A DNA stretch of 64,000 nucleotides from CAWGET01 sp963821715 (GTDB lineage Bacteria > Bacteroidota > Ignavibacteria > Ignavibacteriales > Melioribacteraceae). Positions 53,549 to 62,268 of this stretch are shown here, one piece after another; within the stretch, counting starts at the first letter, position 1; every line of letters starts with the position of its first letter. The stretch spans positions 124,001-188,000 of the forward strand of contig CAWGET010000007.1 of assembly GCA_963821715.1 (NCBI GenBank). The letters run 5' to 3'. The notes under the pieces are model-generated. The model made no database searches. It had not been told where the DNA came from and saw only the letters and a list, made by a program, of their open reading frames with translations. The position numbers were made by a program, and so were the translations under genes.

Positions 53549-54292
53549 TTAATTACTGCTTATCTCTGCAATATTTTTTAATTTATTAAGAAGTTCTTTT
53601 CTTTCACGGCCCATTCTTTCGAATGATTTTGCAACTTTGATGATCCACTTCCCTATAAAATTTTTAGTCCGCTCGTCTAAAACCGGTATTTCTCTTGCGA
53701 ATTTTAGTAATTCCTTTTCCGGCAAATCATATTCTTTAGCTAGCATCTTAATATTTTTCTTTAATACAGAGTCAGAAGGTTTTTTGTTGTAGAATTGTCC
53801 AGCGACAAGTTTCGCCGCTTCATTGCCTTCAAGTTTAATGGAAGCGCCTGAATAATTCAATCCGGCGTGGCATTTATTAAATTTTGGATTACCGTCGTTT
53901 TTTAATTTTAAGTTGTGCCAGGATCTTAAACAGCCTTGTAATCCTTTTTCTGAGGATTGGATTAAGCTGCAGAAGCTGCAGTGATTACTGATCTGTGTTA
54001 GGGGAATACCATTCGGATCGGTTGTCAAGGAAGCAACTTGCGCAATGTCGGCAAATACTTCCTGTATCGGTTGAATGCAATGAAGAGGGAGAATCTCTTT
54101 TGATATTTCAGGGATTTTATTTTCGGATGGTGTTGAGCGGCCTAACATTTCGTCCACTTCTTCTTTCGCAAACCGCCAATGACTACCTACTTTTACGCCT
54201 TTTATCCTTTCTTCCCGCAGCATCCGGTATAAAGTTGTCCGGTCGATCCTTAATAGATCGATTACCTGCCTGGCGGTTAAGAATGCGCTCAT
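53549..54292 (-). CDS. Transcriptional regulator with excisionase-type HTH and PocR sensory domain
   Basis: A 247-aa protein. N-terminal MerR-like/excisionase HTH (about 1-50: FLTARQVIDLLRIDRTTLYRML, split in two helices). Then a PocR ligand-binding domain (about 75-190) with the Cys group CSFCSLI, GCLRSW and NKCHAGLNYSG. A C-terminal helical region follows. PocR domains sense small organic molecules or metals in other families. ATG 54292 is used because the domain begins there; a TTG at 54316 is in frame. It starts the cluster and is the obvious candidate regulator; two 10-bp tandem repeats lie directly upstream. Confidence 0.82.
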   Translation of the reverse strand: MSAFLTARQVIDLLRIDRTTLYRMLREERIKGVKVGSHWRFAKEEVDEMLGRSTPSENKIPEISKEILPLHCIQPIQEVFADIAQVASLTTDPNGIPLTQISNHCSFCSLIQSSEKGLQGCLRSWHNLKLKNDGNPKFNKCHAGLNYSGASIKLEGNEAAKLVAGQFYNKKPSDSVLKKNIKMLAKEYDLPEKELLKFAREIPVLDERTKNFIGKWIIKVAKSFERMGRERKELLNKLKNIAEISSN

Positions 54293-54302
54293 AACTTTTC
54301 GT

Positions 54303-54322
54303 GCAATAGTTTGCAATAGTTT
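54303..54322. promoter_or_regulatory. Tandem 10-bp direct repeats upstream of the PocR-HTH regulator
   Basis: Two perfect adjacent copies of GCAATAGTTT (54303-54312 and 54313-54322), 11 to 30 nt before the regulator start on the minus strand. A 10-bp period places both copies on the same helix face, as expected for an operator bound by an excisionase-type protein. It could autoregulate the cluster and possibly the divergent nickel permease. Confidence 0.45.
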
Positions 54323-54475
54323 ACAACAGAAAATATGAAATTATGATTTACTTTGTCAAGTTAATTCGTATATTAGCATCTAAATATTCATTTATTTTTC
54401 GATGTTTATTAGAATACATTTTTTATATAAATAGTTCTGAAATCGAATTCCTTAATTTTTTTTCAGGAGCCTTTT

Positions 54476-55144
54476 ATGCTGATCATATTTACAGCTTTGT
54501 TCGCGGGATTTCTTCACGTTCTTGCTGGACCTGATCATCTCGCCGCCGTTTCTCCTCTCGCTATCGAGACCAAAAAATCCGGCTGGCTTATTGGACTTAA
54601 GTGGGGAGTCGGTCACACAGCCGGAGTTTTCCTTGTCGGTTTTCTAGTTCTACTTTTCCGAGAAATCATTCCCATCGATCTCGTTTCATCTGTCAGCGAA
54701 AGAATTGTCGGAATAATTTTAATTGGAATCGGATTATACGGATTAAGAACCGCTTTCAGAAATAAACTTCACATTCACGAACATAAGCACGATCAAGTAA
54801 ATCATTTTCATTTCCATCTTCATAAAAAAGATATTCCGCATCAAAATAAAAAAGCCCATTTTCATTCGCACACAGCGCTCGCAATTGGAGTTATTCACGG
54901 TTTAGCCGGAAGTTCGCATCTGCTTGGAGTTTTGCCCGCGCTTGCGCTTCCCACCAAAGAAGAAGCTGCCGTTTATCTTGTTTCGTTCGGAGTTGGAACT
55001 ATTGCAGCAATGATCGGTTTTTCTCATGTTTTGGGAATTGTGGCGTATAAATTCGAGAATATTGGAGCAGTTTTTTACAGAAGATTATCGTACATTTTTA
55101 GTTTTTCGGCTATTGGAATTGGAATATATTGGATCGGATTATAG
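54476..55144 (+). CDS. Nickel/cobalt permease (UreH/HupE-like)
   Basis: A 222-aa inner-membrane protein with about six helices. The nickel-transport motif FLHVLAGPDHLAAVSP (HX5DH-like, residues about 13-28) and a second GVIHGLAGSSHLLGVLPAL block are visible. A His-rich cytoplasmic loop (about residues 98-130, more than ten His) can store nickel. It is divergent from the hydrogenase cluster over 183 nt and probably supplies its nickel. AGGAG precedes the ATG. Confidence 0.87.
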   Translation: MLIIFTALFAGFLHVLAGPDHLAAVSPLAIETKKSGWLIGLKWGVGHTAGVFLVGFLVLLFREIIPIDLVSSVSERIVGIILIGIGLYGLRTAFRNKLHIHEHKHDQVNHFHFHLHKKDIPHQNKKAHFHSHTALAIGVIHGLAGSSHLLGVLPALALPTKEEAAVYLVSFGVGTIAAMIGFSHVLGIVAYKFENIGAVFYRRLSYIFSFSAIGIGIYWIGL

Positions 55145-55215
55145 AATCGTCTTGCTCAGAAAGGCAATATAGAGAACGCTATATATGACATCTCGATAGC
55201 TGGATATACTTTAGA

Positions 55216-55578
55216 TTAATTTTTAACAAAGGCGCTTTCTATATTTCCTACCGGAAGCCAATCATCCATATTGGAATGATTGCTTCGACCAAACTTTGCC
55301 GGTTCGATTTCCGTAAATTCCGTTATCTCGATTAAGCCGGGATATCTTTTACCGGACCATCTTTTTGTCTGATCCGGAGTTAAGTTTAATTTTTTCTGAT
55401 TATTTTGAATTAATTCAGCCGATTCGTCTTTACTCAACTTATCCGAATTATATACCGACTTGACTTCAACTTTAGCCGTAATCAAACCTGAACCATCGTT
55501 CTGAGTAATATATAATTCGTCACTTTTCTCAACTCTTCCATAAGCGAGTTTTCGTCCGGCGGCTCCCCGGATTATCAT
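55216..55578 (-). CDS. Hypothetical protein
   Basis: A 120-aa soluble protein with no family I recognise. Visible features: an N-terminal strand pair, an acidic/Lys middle region (KLSKDESAELIQNNQKKLNLT) and a C-terminal PAKFGRSNHSNMDDWLPVG. It has no signal peptide, no membrane segment and no Cys. The ribosome binding site is weak. Codon use looks native. Confidence 0.5.
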   Translation of the reverse strand: MIIRGAAGRKLAYGRVEKSDELYITQNDGSGLITAKVEVKSVYNSDKLSKDESAELIQNNQKKLNLTPDQTKRWSGKRYPGLIEITEFTEIEPAKFGRSNHSNMDDWLPVGNIESAFVKN

Positions 55579-55660
55579 AGTTTTTTACCAAACAGAGATC
55601 TTTTCAAGTTCTTTGGCTTTCTTGTCTAAATATACAATATGATCCATTTTGGTAACAGTT

Positions 55661-56161
55661 TTATTCAGGGATTTTGAAATCTTTATAATATTTAATAATG
55701 ATAAAAGTAGAAAACAAAATATAAATAATTAAGGAAATATAGGAAAGACTGCCGAGTTTTGGTTCCGGCATTTGATTAGCTTTATAAATCTCGTAAAACA
55801 ATACATCTAAATAAAGGATTGTGGCTGCGCCGAAAATATAGCTTATATCTTTTGTTTTATTCAGAGAATATTCCTTCCTTTCCGGCCGAAGCCAGTAATC
55901 TTTATTTGGAAGGTTTAACCATTTAGTGGGAATTTTATGGATGAATTTCCCGATCAAAAAGAAGACGATTCCGATTGAAATTACCACCATAAGATTAACT
56001 ACTAGTAAAACATCTTTGCCTGCATAGCTGTCAACTTCTCCGTAAACATTAAAGTGGACTGCCGCTTCGTCGGGTAATTTAGAATAAAAATAAAACGAGA
56101 GCAACAAAGAGATTGCGACTACTAAAATGAAAATTAGAAAATTGTTTTTGGAGGAGTTCAT
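55661..56161 (-). CDS. DUF1648/SdpI-like membrane protein
   Basis: A 166-aa membrane protein with four hydrophobic helices. The conserved DUF1648 loop YFYSKLPDEAAVHFNVYGEVDSYAGKD follows helix 1 (split across residues 25-50). The family is related to the immunity protein SdpI and to regulators of membrane stress; no direct function is known. It is probably monocistronic; the 82 nt before the next minus gene hold no gene. Confidence 0.7.
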   Translation of the reverse strand: MNSSKNNFLIFILVVAISLLLSFYFYSKLPDEAAVHFNVYGEVDSYAGKDVLLVVNLMVVISIGIVFFLIGKFIHKIPTKWLNLPNKDYWLRPERKEYSLNKTKDISYIFGAATILYLDVLFYEIYKANQMPEPKLGSLSYISLIIYILFSTFIIIKYYKDFKIPE

Positions 56162-56407
56162 TAGAATTCAGTTTGTTTATGATTTGGAAGATAACAAAAA
56201 ATATAATAATGATAGAACTTAGAGAAATATTTTAAAGCGTATAACAAATCATCACAAATAAATACACAGATTTCTGATAAAAAATTATCAAAAAAAATGA
56301 AAAGGATTTGGTGATAAATGAAGAAAATATTTATGAAGATATATAGTCTTTATTCATAAAAAATTGTATTTTAATTTTAACTCACATCCAAAGAACCAGG
56401 AGGTAAA

Positions 56408-58300
56408 ATGCCAAAAGAAAATCTTTCCGGAGAAGTTTTTTATCCATCAGAAGAAGTAATTAATAAAGCGCATATTAAAGATTGGAATGAATTAAATAAA
56501 AAAGCTCACGAGGATTATGAAGGATTTTGGAGCGAAATGGCGGAAGAATTACATTGGTTCAAAAAGTGGGATAAAGTTCTCGATGATTCCGAAAAGCCCT
56601 TTTATAAATGGTTCACCGGTGCAAAGACTAACATTTCCTACAACTGCCTGGATGTTCATACAAAAACTTACAGAAGAAATAAACTTGCATTAATTTGGGA
56701 AGGGGAGAACGGCGATTTTAGAACCTTCTCATATTTCGCGCTTCACAGGGAAACATGCAAATTTGCCAATGTGCTTAAATCGCTTGGCGTAAATAAGGGG
56801 GACCGCGTTACAATTTATATGGGTAGAGTTCCTGAAATTGTGATTGCTATGCTCGCTTGTGCGAGAATCGGAGCTATCCATTCCGTTGTTTACGGCGGAT
56901 TCTCCGTAGAAGCGCTTCACGAAAGAATTGAAGATAGTCAATCAAAAGTTCTGATTGTGGCCGACGGCGCTTATCAGAAAGGGAAAATAGTTCCGTTGAA
57001 GGATATTGCAGATGAAGCGCTTCAGCGCGCCGCGACAGTAGAACATGTGCTTGTAGTGAAAAGAACTGATCACGATGTTAATATGGAACCTGGACGAGAT
57101 CTCTGGCTTCACGAATTGATGCGGCTTCCGATCGCCACGAGTTCATGCAGTATGGAAGAGATGGACGCCGAAGATCCATTGTTTATTCTTTACACTTCGG
57201 GCACAACGGGAAAACCAAAAGCAATTCTGCACACCCACGGTGGTTATATGGTTGGAACATACACAACTTTGAAATATGTTTTTGATATTCACGATGAAGA
57301 CCGCTTTTGGTGCGCAGCGGATCCAGGCTGGATTACCGGTCACAGCTACATTGTTTATGGTCCGCTTCTTAACGGAACAACTTCTTTTATGTATGAAGGT
57401 GCTCCGACTTTTCCGTATCCAAACCGTTGGTGGCAGATGATTGAACGATATGGAATTAATATTTTTTATACGGCTCCAACGGCGGTTCGCGGATTAATGC
57501 GTTTCGGCGAAGCTTGGGTCAACCGGCAGGATTTAAGTTCGCTGCGACTGTTAGGATCGGTTGGCGAGCCGATAAACCCGGAAGCATGGAAATGGTATCA
57601 CCGAGTAGTGGGGAAAGAAAAATGTCCGATTATGGATACCTGGTGGCAGACAGAAACGGGAATGTTTATGATTACACCGATGCCGTCGGTTCCGCTAAAA
57701 CCGGGTTCCGGTACCCGACCTTTCCCTGGAATTGAAATGGATATTTTAGATGAAGAAGGTAATTCTGTAAAGCCAAATGAAGAGGGATATTTGGTTATAA
57801 AAACTCCTTGGCCGGCTATGATTAGAACTATTTATAAAGATTCCGAAAGATATGTGGAGCAGTACTGGAAAAAATATCCAGGAGTTTATTTAACCGGCGA
57901 CAGCGCCAAGCGTGACGAAGACGGATATTTTTGGGTGATTGGAAGAGTCGATGACGTTATAAAAGTATCCGGATACAGATTAGGAACTGCGGAGATTGAA
58001 AGCGCGCTCGTAAGTCATAACGCAGTTGCCGAAGCGGCAGCGATTGGTTTGCCGCACGAAATAAAAGGAAATGCGATTCACGTATACGTTATTCTAAATC
58101 AAGGGGAGAGCCCGTCTGAAAATTTAGCCGAAGAATTGAGAAAATACGTCGGTCATGAAGTTGGTCCGATTGCGAAACCGGAGAAAATTGAGTTTGTTGA
58201 TTCGCTGCCAAAAACAAGAAGCGGAAAAATAATGCGCCGCGTTCTAAAAGCTAAGGCGCTCGGTCAGGATCCGGGAAATCTTTCTACACTGGAAGATTGA
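56408..58300 (+). CDS. acs: Acetate-CoA ligase
   Basis: AMP-forming acetyl-CoA synthetase, 630 aa, full length. N-terminal FWSEMAEELHWFKKWDKVLD; ATP loop YTSGTTGKPKAILHTHGG (about residues 258-275); the core DTWWQTETG motif; GRVDDVIKVSGYRLGTAEIE hinge; and KTRSGKIMRR with the regulatory lysine near residue 608. A strong AGGAGGT site sits 5 nt before the ATG. The Lys of SGK is acetylation-controlled in characterised homologues. It stands alone. Confidence 0.95.
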   Translation: MPKENLSGEVFYPSEEVINKAHIKDWNELNKKAHEDYEGFWSEMAEELHWFKKWDKVLDDSEKPFYKWFTGAKTNISYNCLDVHTKTYRRNKLALIWEGENGDFRTFSYFALHRETCKFANVLKSLGVNKGDRVTIYMGRVPEIVIAMLACARIGAIHSVVYGGFSVEALHERIEDSQSKVLIVADGAYQKGKIVPLKDIADEALQRAATVEHVLVVKRTDHDVNMEPGRDLWLHELMRLPIATSSCSMEEMDAEDPLFILYTSGTTGKPKAILHTHGGYMVGTYTTLKYVFDIHDEDRFWCAADPGWITGHSYIVYGPLLNGTTSFMYEGAPTFPYPNRWWQMIERYGINIFYTAPTAVRGLMRFGEAWVNRQDLSSLRLLGSVGEPINPEAWKWYHRVVGKEKCPIMDTWWQTETGMFMITPMPSVPLKPGSGTRPFPGIEMDILDEEGNSVKPNEEGYLVIKTPWPAMIRTIYKDSERYVEQYWKKYPGVYLTGDSAKRDEDGYFWVIGRVDDVIKVSGYRLGTAEIESALVSHNAVAEAAAIGLPHEIKGNAIHVYVILNQGESPSENLAEELRKYVGHEVGPIAKPEKIEFVDSLPKTRSGKIMRRVLKAKALGQDPGNLSTLED

Positions 58301-58353
58301 GAAGCAAACTAATTTATTCTCAAGGCGCAAACTAGATTAAGCAATAAGATGTA

Positions 58354-61300
58354 TCAGTTCGATCGAAAATCATTCATCTCCGCAAGAATATTTTTATTTG
58401 CGGAATGAGTGATTTTTGGGATCTCTATTATAAATTTCGATCCGTTACCAATTTCGCTCTCTAAAGAAATATCAAAATTGTGTCTGTCCAATATTTGTTT
58501 TACGATGAAGAGCCCGAGTCCGGTGGAGGATTCTCCGCCTGTTGGCGCAGCGCTTAACCGCTGAAATTTCTGAAATAATTTAATTTTGTCTTCTTTAGAA
58601 AATCCGGGTCCGTCATCTACAATTTCCAATAAAAATGATTCGGTTAGCTCAATAAGAATAATGCGTATCCGCGAGTCTTTCGGTGAATATTTTATAGCGT
58701 TCGAAATAAGATTATCCAATGCTTCCTTAAACCAGAATTTATCTAAATTAACATACGCTTGCTTTGCATTTAAGCGCAACTCGATCTCCTGATATTTTCT
58801 AGCCGCCAAGATCTTTTGTTCGTTCACTGAACTTTTGATAATTTCAGTCAGATTTGTCTGCTTTAGTATTAGCGCTAACTGAGTAGCGTCAGCCGCTGCG
58901 GATTCTAAGGTTTCGGATATCATTCCGAGCATTTTTTTCGCGGCAGTAAAAATCGATTCGAGCATTTCCTCTTCCTCGGTGGTCAGATTCATATCTTCCT
59001 TATAAAACTCGTACCCCAAAATTACCTGCAGAGGATTTTTCAAATCGTGTGCGGCGATGCTAAGCAATTGGCCTTTCAATTCATTTGCAGCCTGCAATTG
59101 CCTCTTCGCTTTTTCACTTTCGTTAAATGCAATCTTGGTTTTAATTCTTTCTTTATTCAACTCGTCGGTTCTTTCCAGAACCTTTTGGTTCAATAATTTT
59201 TCTCGCTCCAAAGCTCTCTTCAAACGATACTTATTGAAATAAAAATTTCCGATTAGCATTAATGTTAAAGCAGCTAATATGTAAAAAGGAATGATTTGTT
59301 TTGAAAAATACCATGGATCGGCAACGCTGAAAGGAAACTCCATAATTTCGCTTTCGAACATACCCGGATTATCTGCCTTAACCTGTAGAATAAAATCGCC
59401 CGAGGGAATATTTTGGATATTTAATCTTGTCGCTGAGCCTTGAACAGTCCAGGAAGAATCCAATCCTTTCAGCCTGGTAGAATAAGTTGTCCTGTCGGAT
59501 GGATAACTGAGTGTTGAAAAAATTGCTGAAAGATTTATTCCTGACAACAGTTTGTCTTCCGGATAATTATAAATATTATTCTCTTTATTGAATCGAACAT
59601 CAATTATTTTAGGCTTAGAGAGCCGGCTCAAAGTTTCATGTTTATTAAAATATGATAATCCGCTTGGCGTTCCAATCCATATTCCGTCTTTCGAGGCCGT
59701 GATACCATGAAGAGACACAGTAGAATTCGGTAACCCATCTTTCTGATCAAAAAATATAAATCCATCATTTTTGATAAAAAATAAACCGAAGTCAGATCCA
59801 CACCAGATTTCATCTTCATCGTTTATATAAATGGATTTAATCACCGGCTTATTACTACTATGCGGGAATTTCACAGAAACAATTCCCGACTCAGTTAGTT
59901 TCCATAAACCACGGTTTGTAGCTAAATAAAAATTTCCGTCGGAAGTTTTGTCAAAATCAAAAATAGATGTTTGAGATTTCGAGTTTTTATTCATTACAAT
60001 TGATTCAAACTTCTCGGTTTCTTTATTAAATTTAGAGAGAACCATTTCATTTCCTACACCGGAAATATAAATGTCACCATCAATTTCTTTCAGCGATTCG
60101 ATATATATATTGTCATCAAAATCTAAAGCGTATTTAGTTTGATGGTAATTTTCATCCACAGATAAAACAGTATGCGATTCTTCTAAATAGCTCCATAGAA
60201 CATTTTCCGAGTCAAAAGTTAAATGACTCGCTCTTTCACCATTTAATTCGGTCTTATAAATTATTTGATGATTTTTCGTCAGTTTTATCAATTCACTTTG
60301 TCTTGTAGAAATCCAATAGTCACCAAACCTTGTCGCAAAGTCATAAATTTTATAATGCTGATTTATTCTCTGTGCCGTAGTAGACCTTGAATTTGGATCG
60401 TAGAGATAAAGATCATCTTTGGTGGTGAAGAAAATATTTCCGGCTGTATCTGCGTTCACTTTGCGGATATAAAAATTTTCATGAGTAATATCTTCTTCGT
60501 CCAAATTGATTTTTTTGAAGAGATTTTTTTTCAGCAAAAATAATCCTTGATCCGAAGCGATCCAAATACCATTCTCTCTATCTTCAAAAATATTTTTAAC
60601 TACAAGCGTTTTCAATTCTTCAATTTCAGTAATTTCATGTGTAGGCGGATCAAAAATATAAACGCCGTTGTAATTTGTTCCGAAAATAATTTTATTATTG
60701 TTCCATCCAGAAACTGAACTAATATTTTTTATTCCTGATATTTTTTCCGTTATTATTAATCCGTCCACTTCCTTAAAACGAAACAGACCCTTAGCAGAGG
60801 CGAGATAAAACCAATCGCCTATAAATTTAAGACTGTTATAAAAATTATTTTTGGGAAGATCTGTTTGGATTAATTCAAAATTATTTTTTGTTTTATTCAA
60901 TTTTAACAAAAATCCACTATGCGACGCGGTGAAAACATCTCCGTCTCTATTTTGAGCCGGCGAAAAAGAAGAAATATAATCGTCGCTTAGATACTTACCT
61001 TCAAAAATATATTTTTGGGATTTCCCATTTTTGTATTTAGTTAGGCTTCTGTTATCGGAGATCCAAATATTATTTTCATTATCCTCAAAAATTTTCTTTG
61101 GATAGAAGAGGAGAGAATCGGTAAAAAAAGTTTTTCCTTCAATTACTTCTTCAACTTTAACTTCATCATTTTGATTAATGATTTTAGAAACTGAGAGATC
61201 GGTAGCAACTAACAAACTTCCGTCTTTTTTAAGAAAAAGATCTTTCAGATAGATTGATGGAAGAGAATCGTTATAAGCGATGAATTTGCTGCCGTCATAT

Positions 61301-61497
61301 TTTAATAACCCGCCATCCGTAGCAATCCAGATAAACCCATTATTGTCCTGTGCTATATCCTTAATTAGATTGCTTGTAAGCCCTTTAGTATTTTCAAATT
61401 TGATGATCCTAAATTGCGATTGGGATGCAACGATATTACCGCCTGAAAAAAGTGCGAGAATAAGTACTAAGAGTATATGAAGATTGCGGTTTTTCAC
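58354..61497 (-). CDS. Two-component regulator propeller sensor histidine kinase
   Basis: A 1047-aa membrane sensor kinase. Signal peptide (1-25), then about twelve regulator-propeller repeats (GFIWIATDGGLLKYDG, GIWIASDQGLFLL, DEIWCGSDFGLFFI, GIWIGTPSGLSYF) forming two beta-propellers, a Y_Y_Y domain (about 660-735), one transmembrane helix (about 738-760), coiled coil, HisKA with SIAAHDLKNPLQVILG (phospho-His) and HATPase with DNLISNAIKYSP, DDGPGFSKEDK and STGLGLFIVKQIL. No receiver or HTH domain follows, so it is a classic kinase, not a hybrid. No response regulator is adjacent. The ligand is probably a polysaccharide breakdown product, as in other members; this is inference. Confidence 0.9.
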   Translation of the reverse strand: MKNRNLHILLVLILALFSGGNIVASQSQFRIIKFENTKGLTSNLIKDIAQDNNGFIWIATDGGLLKYDGSKFIAYNDSLPSIYLKDLFLKKDGSLLVATDLSVSKIINQNDEVKVEEVIEGKTFFTDSLLFYPKKIFEDNENNIWISDNRSLTKYKNGKSQKYIFEGKYLSDDYISSFSPAQNRDGDVFTASHSGFLLKLNKTKNNFELIQTDLPKNNFYNSLKFIGDWFYLASAKGLFRFKEVDGLIITEKISGIKNISSVSGWNNNKIIFGTNYNGVYIFDPPTHEITEIEELKTLVVKNIFEDRENGIWIASDQGLFLLKKNLFKKINLDEEDITHENFYIRKVNADTAGNIFFTTKDDLYLYDPNSRSTTAQRINQHYKIYDFATRFGDYWISTRQSELIKLTKNHQIIYKTELNGERASHLTFDSENVLWSYLEESHTVLSVDENYHQTKYALDFDDNIYIESLKEIDGDIYISGVGNEMVLSKFNKETEKFESIVMNKNSKSQTSIFDFDKTSDGNFYLATNRGLWKLTESGIVSVKFPHSSNKPVIKSIYINDEDEIWCGSDFGLFFIKNDGFIFFDQKDGLPNSTVSLHGITASKDGIWIGTPSGLSYFNKHETLSRLSKPKIIDVRFNKENNIYNYPEDKLLSGINLSAIFSTLSYPSDRTTYSTRLKGLDSSWTVQGSATRLNIQNIPSGDFILQVKADNPGMFESEIMEFPFSVADPWYFSKQIIPFYILAALTLMLIGNFYFNKYRLKRALEREKLLNQKVLERTDELNKERIKTKIAFNESEKAKRQLQAANELKGQLLSIAAHDLKNPLQVILGYEFYKEDMNLTTEEEEMLESIFTAAKKMLGMISETLESAAADATQLALILKQTNLTEIIKSSVNEQKILAARKYQEIELRLNAKQAYVNLDKFWFKEALDNLISNAIKYSPKDSRIRIILIELTESFLLEIVDDGPGFSKEDKIKLFQKFQRLSAAPTGGESSTGLGLFIVKQILDRHNFDISLESEIGNGSKFIIEIPKITHSANKNILAEMNDFRSN

Positions 61498-61685
61498 GAT
61501 TTATTATCGAAAGAATCGTGAAGAAATTTAATCAAAAAATTAATTTTACCTATAGATGATACGAAGAATTTTAAGAAAGAAATTTAAAGTTGTGGGATTA
61601 GATAAAATTAGTGATCGGTCTTTAATTAAGCAAGCACCGAAGACCGGAGTCGAATCTGCCTGCGCAGGCAGGCCGGCACAAGAAG

Positions 61686-61923
61686 TTAACTCAAAGACTT
61701 AAGAAAGCTTCTTCCTTCTGATGTTTTAAGGTATTTCTCTTTTTCTCTTGCAGAAATTCAATTGGGAAAAAATTCAGTGTAAATTAAATTTATAAGGAAG
61801 ATAAGGTTTAGTGGTTCTGTTGTATCCGGAGCTATGCTGATTGACTTTTCGTTCCAGATTATTGGTTATACCAATATAAGTATAATTTCGATTAATACTT
61901 TTAATTGCGTAAACAAAATACAT
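61686..61923 (-). pseudogene. GIY-YIG nuclease family gene, array copy 1, frameshifted
   Basis: The outermost of three tandem GIY-YIG copies. Reading from ATG 61923 gives the same start as the other copies (MYFVYAIKSINRNYTYIG), with some substitutions (for example KVNQHSS in place of RFNQHNS). One extra T near 61790 then shifts the frame to a stop after about 49 codons (LPYKFNLH). The 3' part aligns with intact copies up to the stop at 61686. It is the most diverged copy, consistent with being the oldest. Confidence 0.82.
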
Positions 61924-61977
61924 GGTACCGAAGGCCGGAGTCGAACCTGCCTGCGCAGGCAGGCCGGCACAAGAAGT

Positions 61978-62214
61978 TTAACTCAAAGACTTAAGAAAGC
62001 TTCTTCCTTTTGATGTTTTAAGGTATTTCTCTTTTTCTCTTGCAGAAATTCTATTGGGAAAAAATTCAGTGTAAATTAAATTATAAGGAAGATAAGGTTT
62101 AGTGGTTCTGTTGTATCCGGAGTTATGCTGATTGAATCTTCGTTCCAGATTATTGGTTATACCAATATAAGTATAATTTCGATTAATACTTTTAATTGCG
62201 TAAACAAAATACAT
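61978..62214 (-). CDS. GIY-YIG nuclease family protein, array copy 2
   Basis: A 78-aa single-domain GIY-YIG protein: VYAIKS (the YV/GIY first motif), YTYIGITNNLERRFNQHNSG (the YIG motif and catalytic Arg), and the Glu-containing YTEFFPNRISAREKEKYLKT. ATG 62214 overlaps the CCA end of a copied tRNA-Leu 3' end (CCATG). Such small nucleases (UPF0213/YhbQ-like) are common in Bacteroidota; the role is unknown, and homing or DNA repair is suggested. Confidence 0.85.
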   Translation of the reverse strand: MYFVYAIKSINRNYTYIGITNNLERRFNQHNSGYNRTTKPYLPYNLIYTEFFPNRISAREKEKYLKTSKGRSFLKSLS

Positions 62215-62268
62215 GGTACCGAAGGCCGGAGTCGAACCTGCCTGCGCAGGCAGGCCGGCACAAGAAGT

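Larger units (their letters stand above)
61656..62254. repeat. Three palindromes inside tRNA 3'-end copies of the tandem array
   Basis: An 18-bp perfect palindrome (CCTGCCTGCGCAGGCAGG) lies at 61946-61963 and 62237-62254. A version with the outer base changed (16-bp core) lies at 61656-61671. In each case it splits a copy of the T-arm of the downstream tRNA-Leu: the flanks GTCGAA and CCGGCAC are contiguous in the intact tRNA at 62505-62593. The array period is 291 nt. Confidence 0.85.

Noticed and set aside
58354..61497. Hybrid two-component system with receiver and AraC domains
   Set aside because: The protein ends after the ATPase domain; no receiver or HTH sequence is present.
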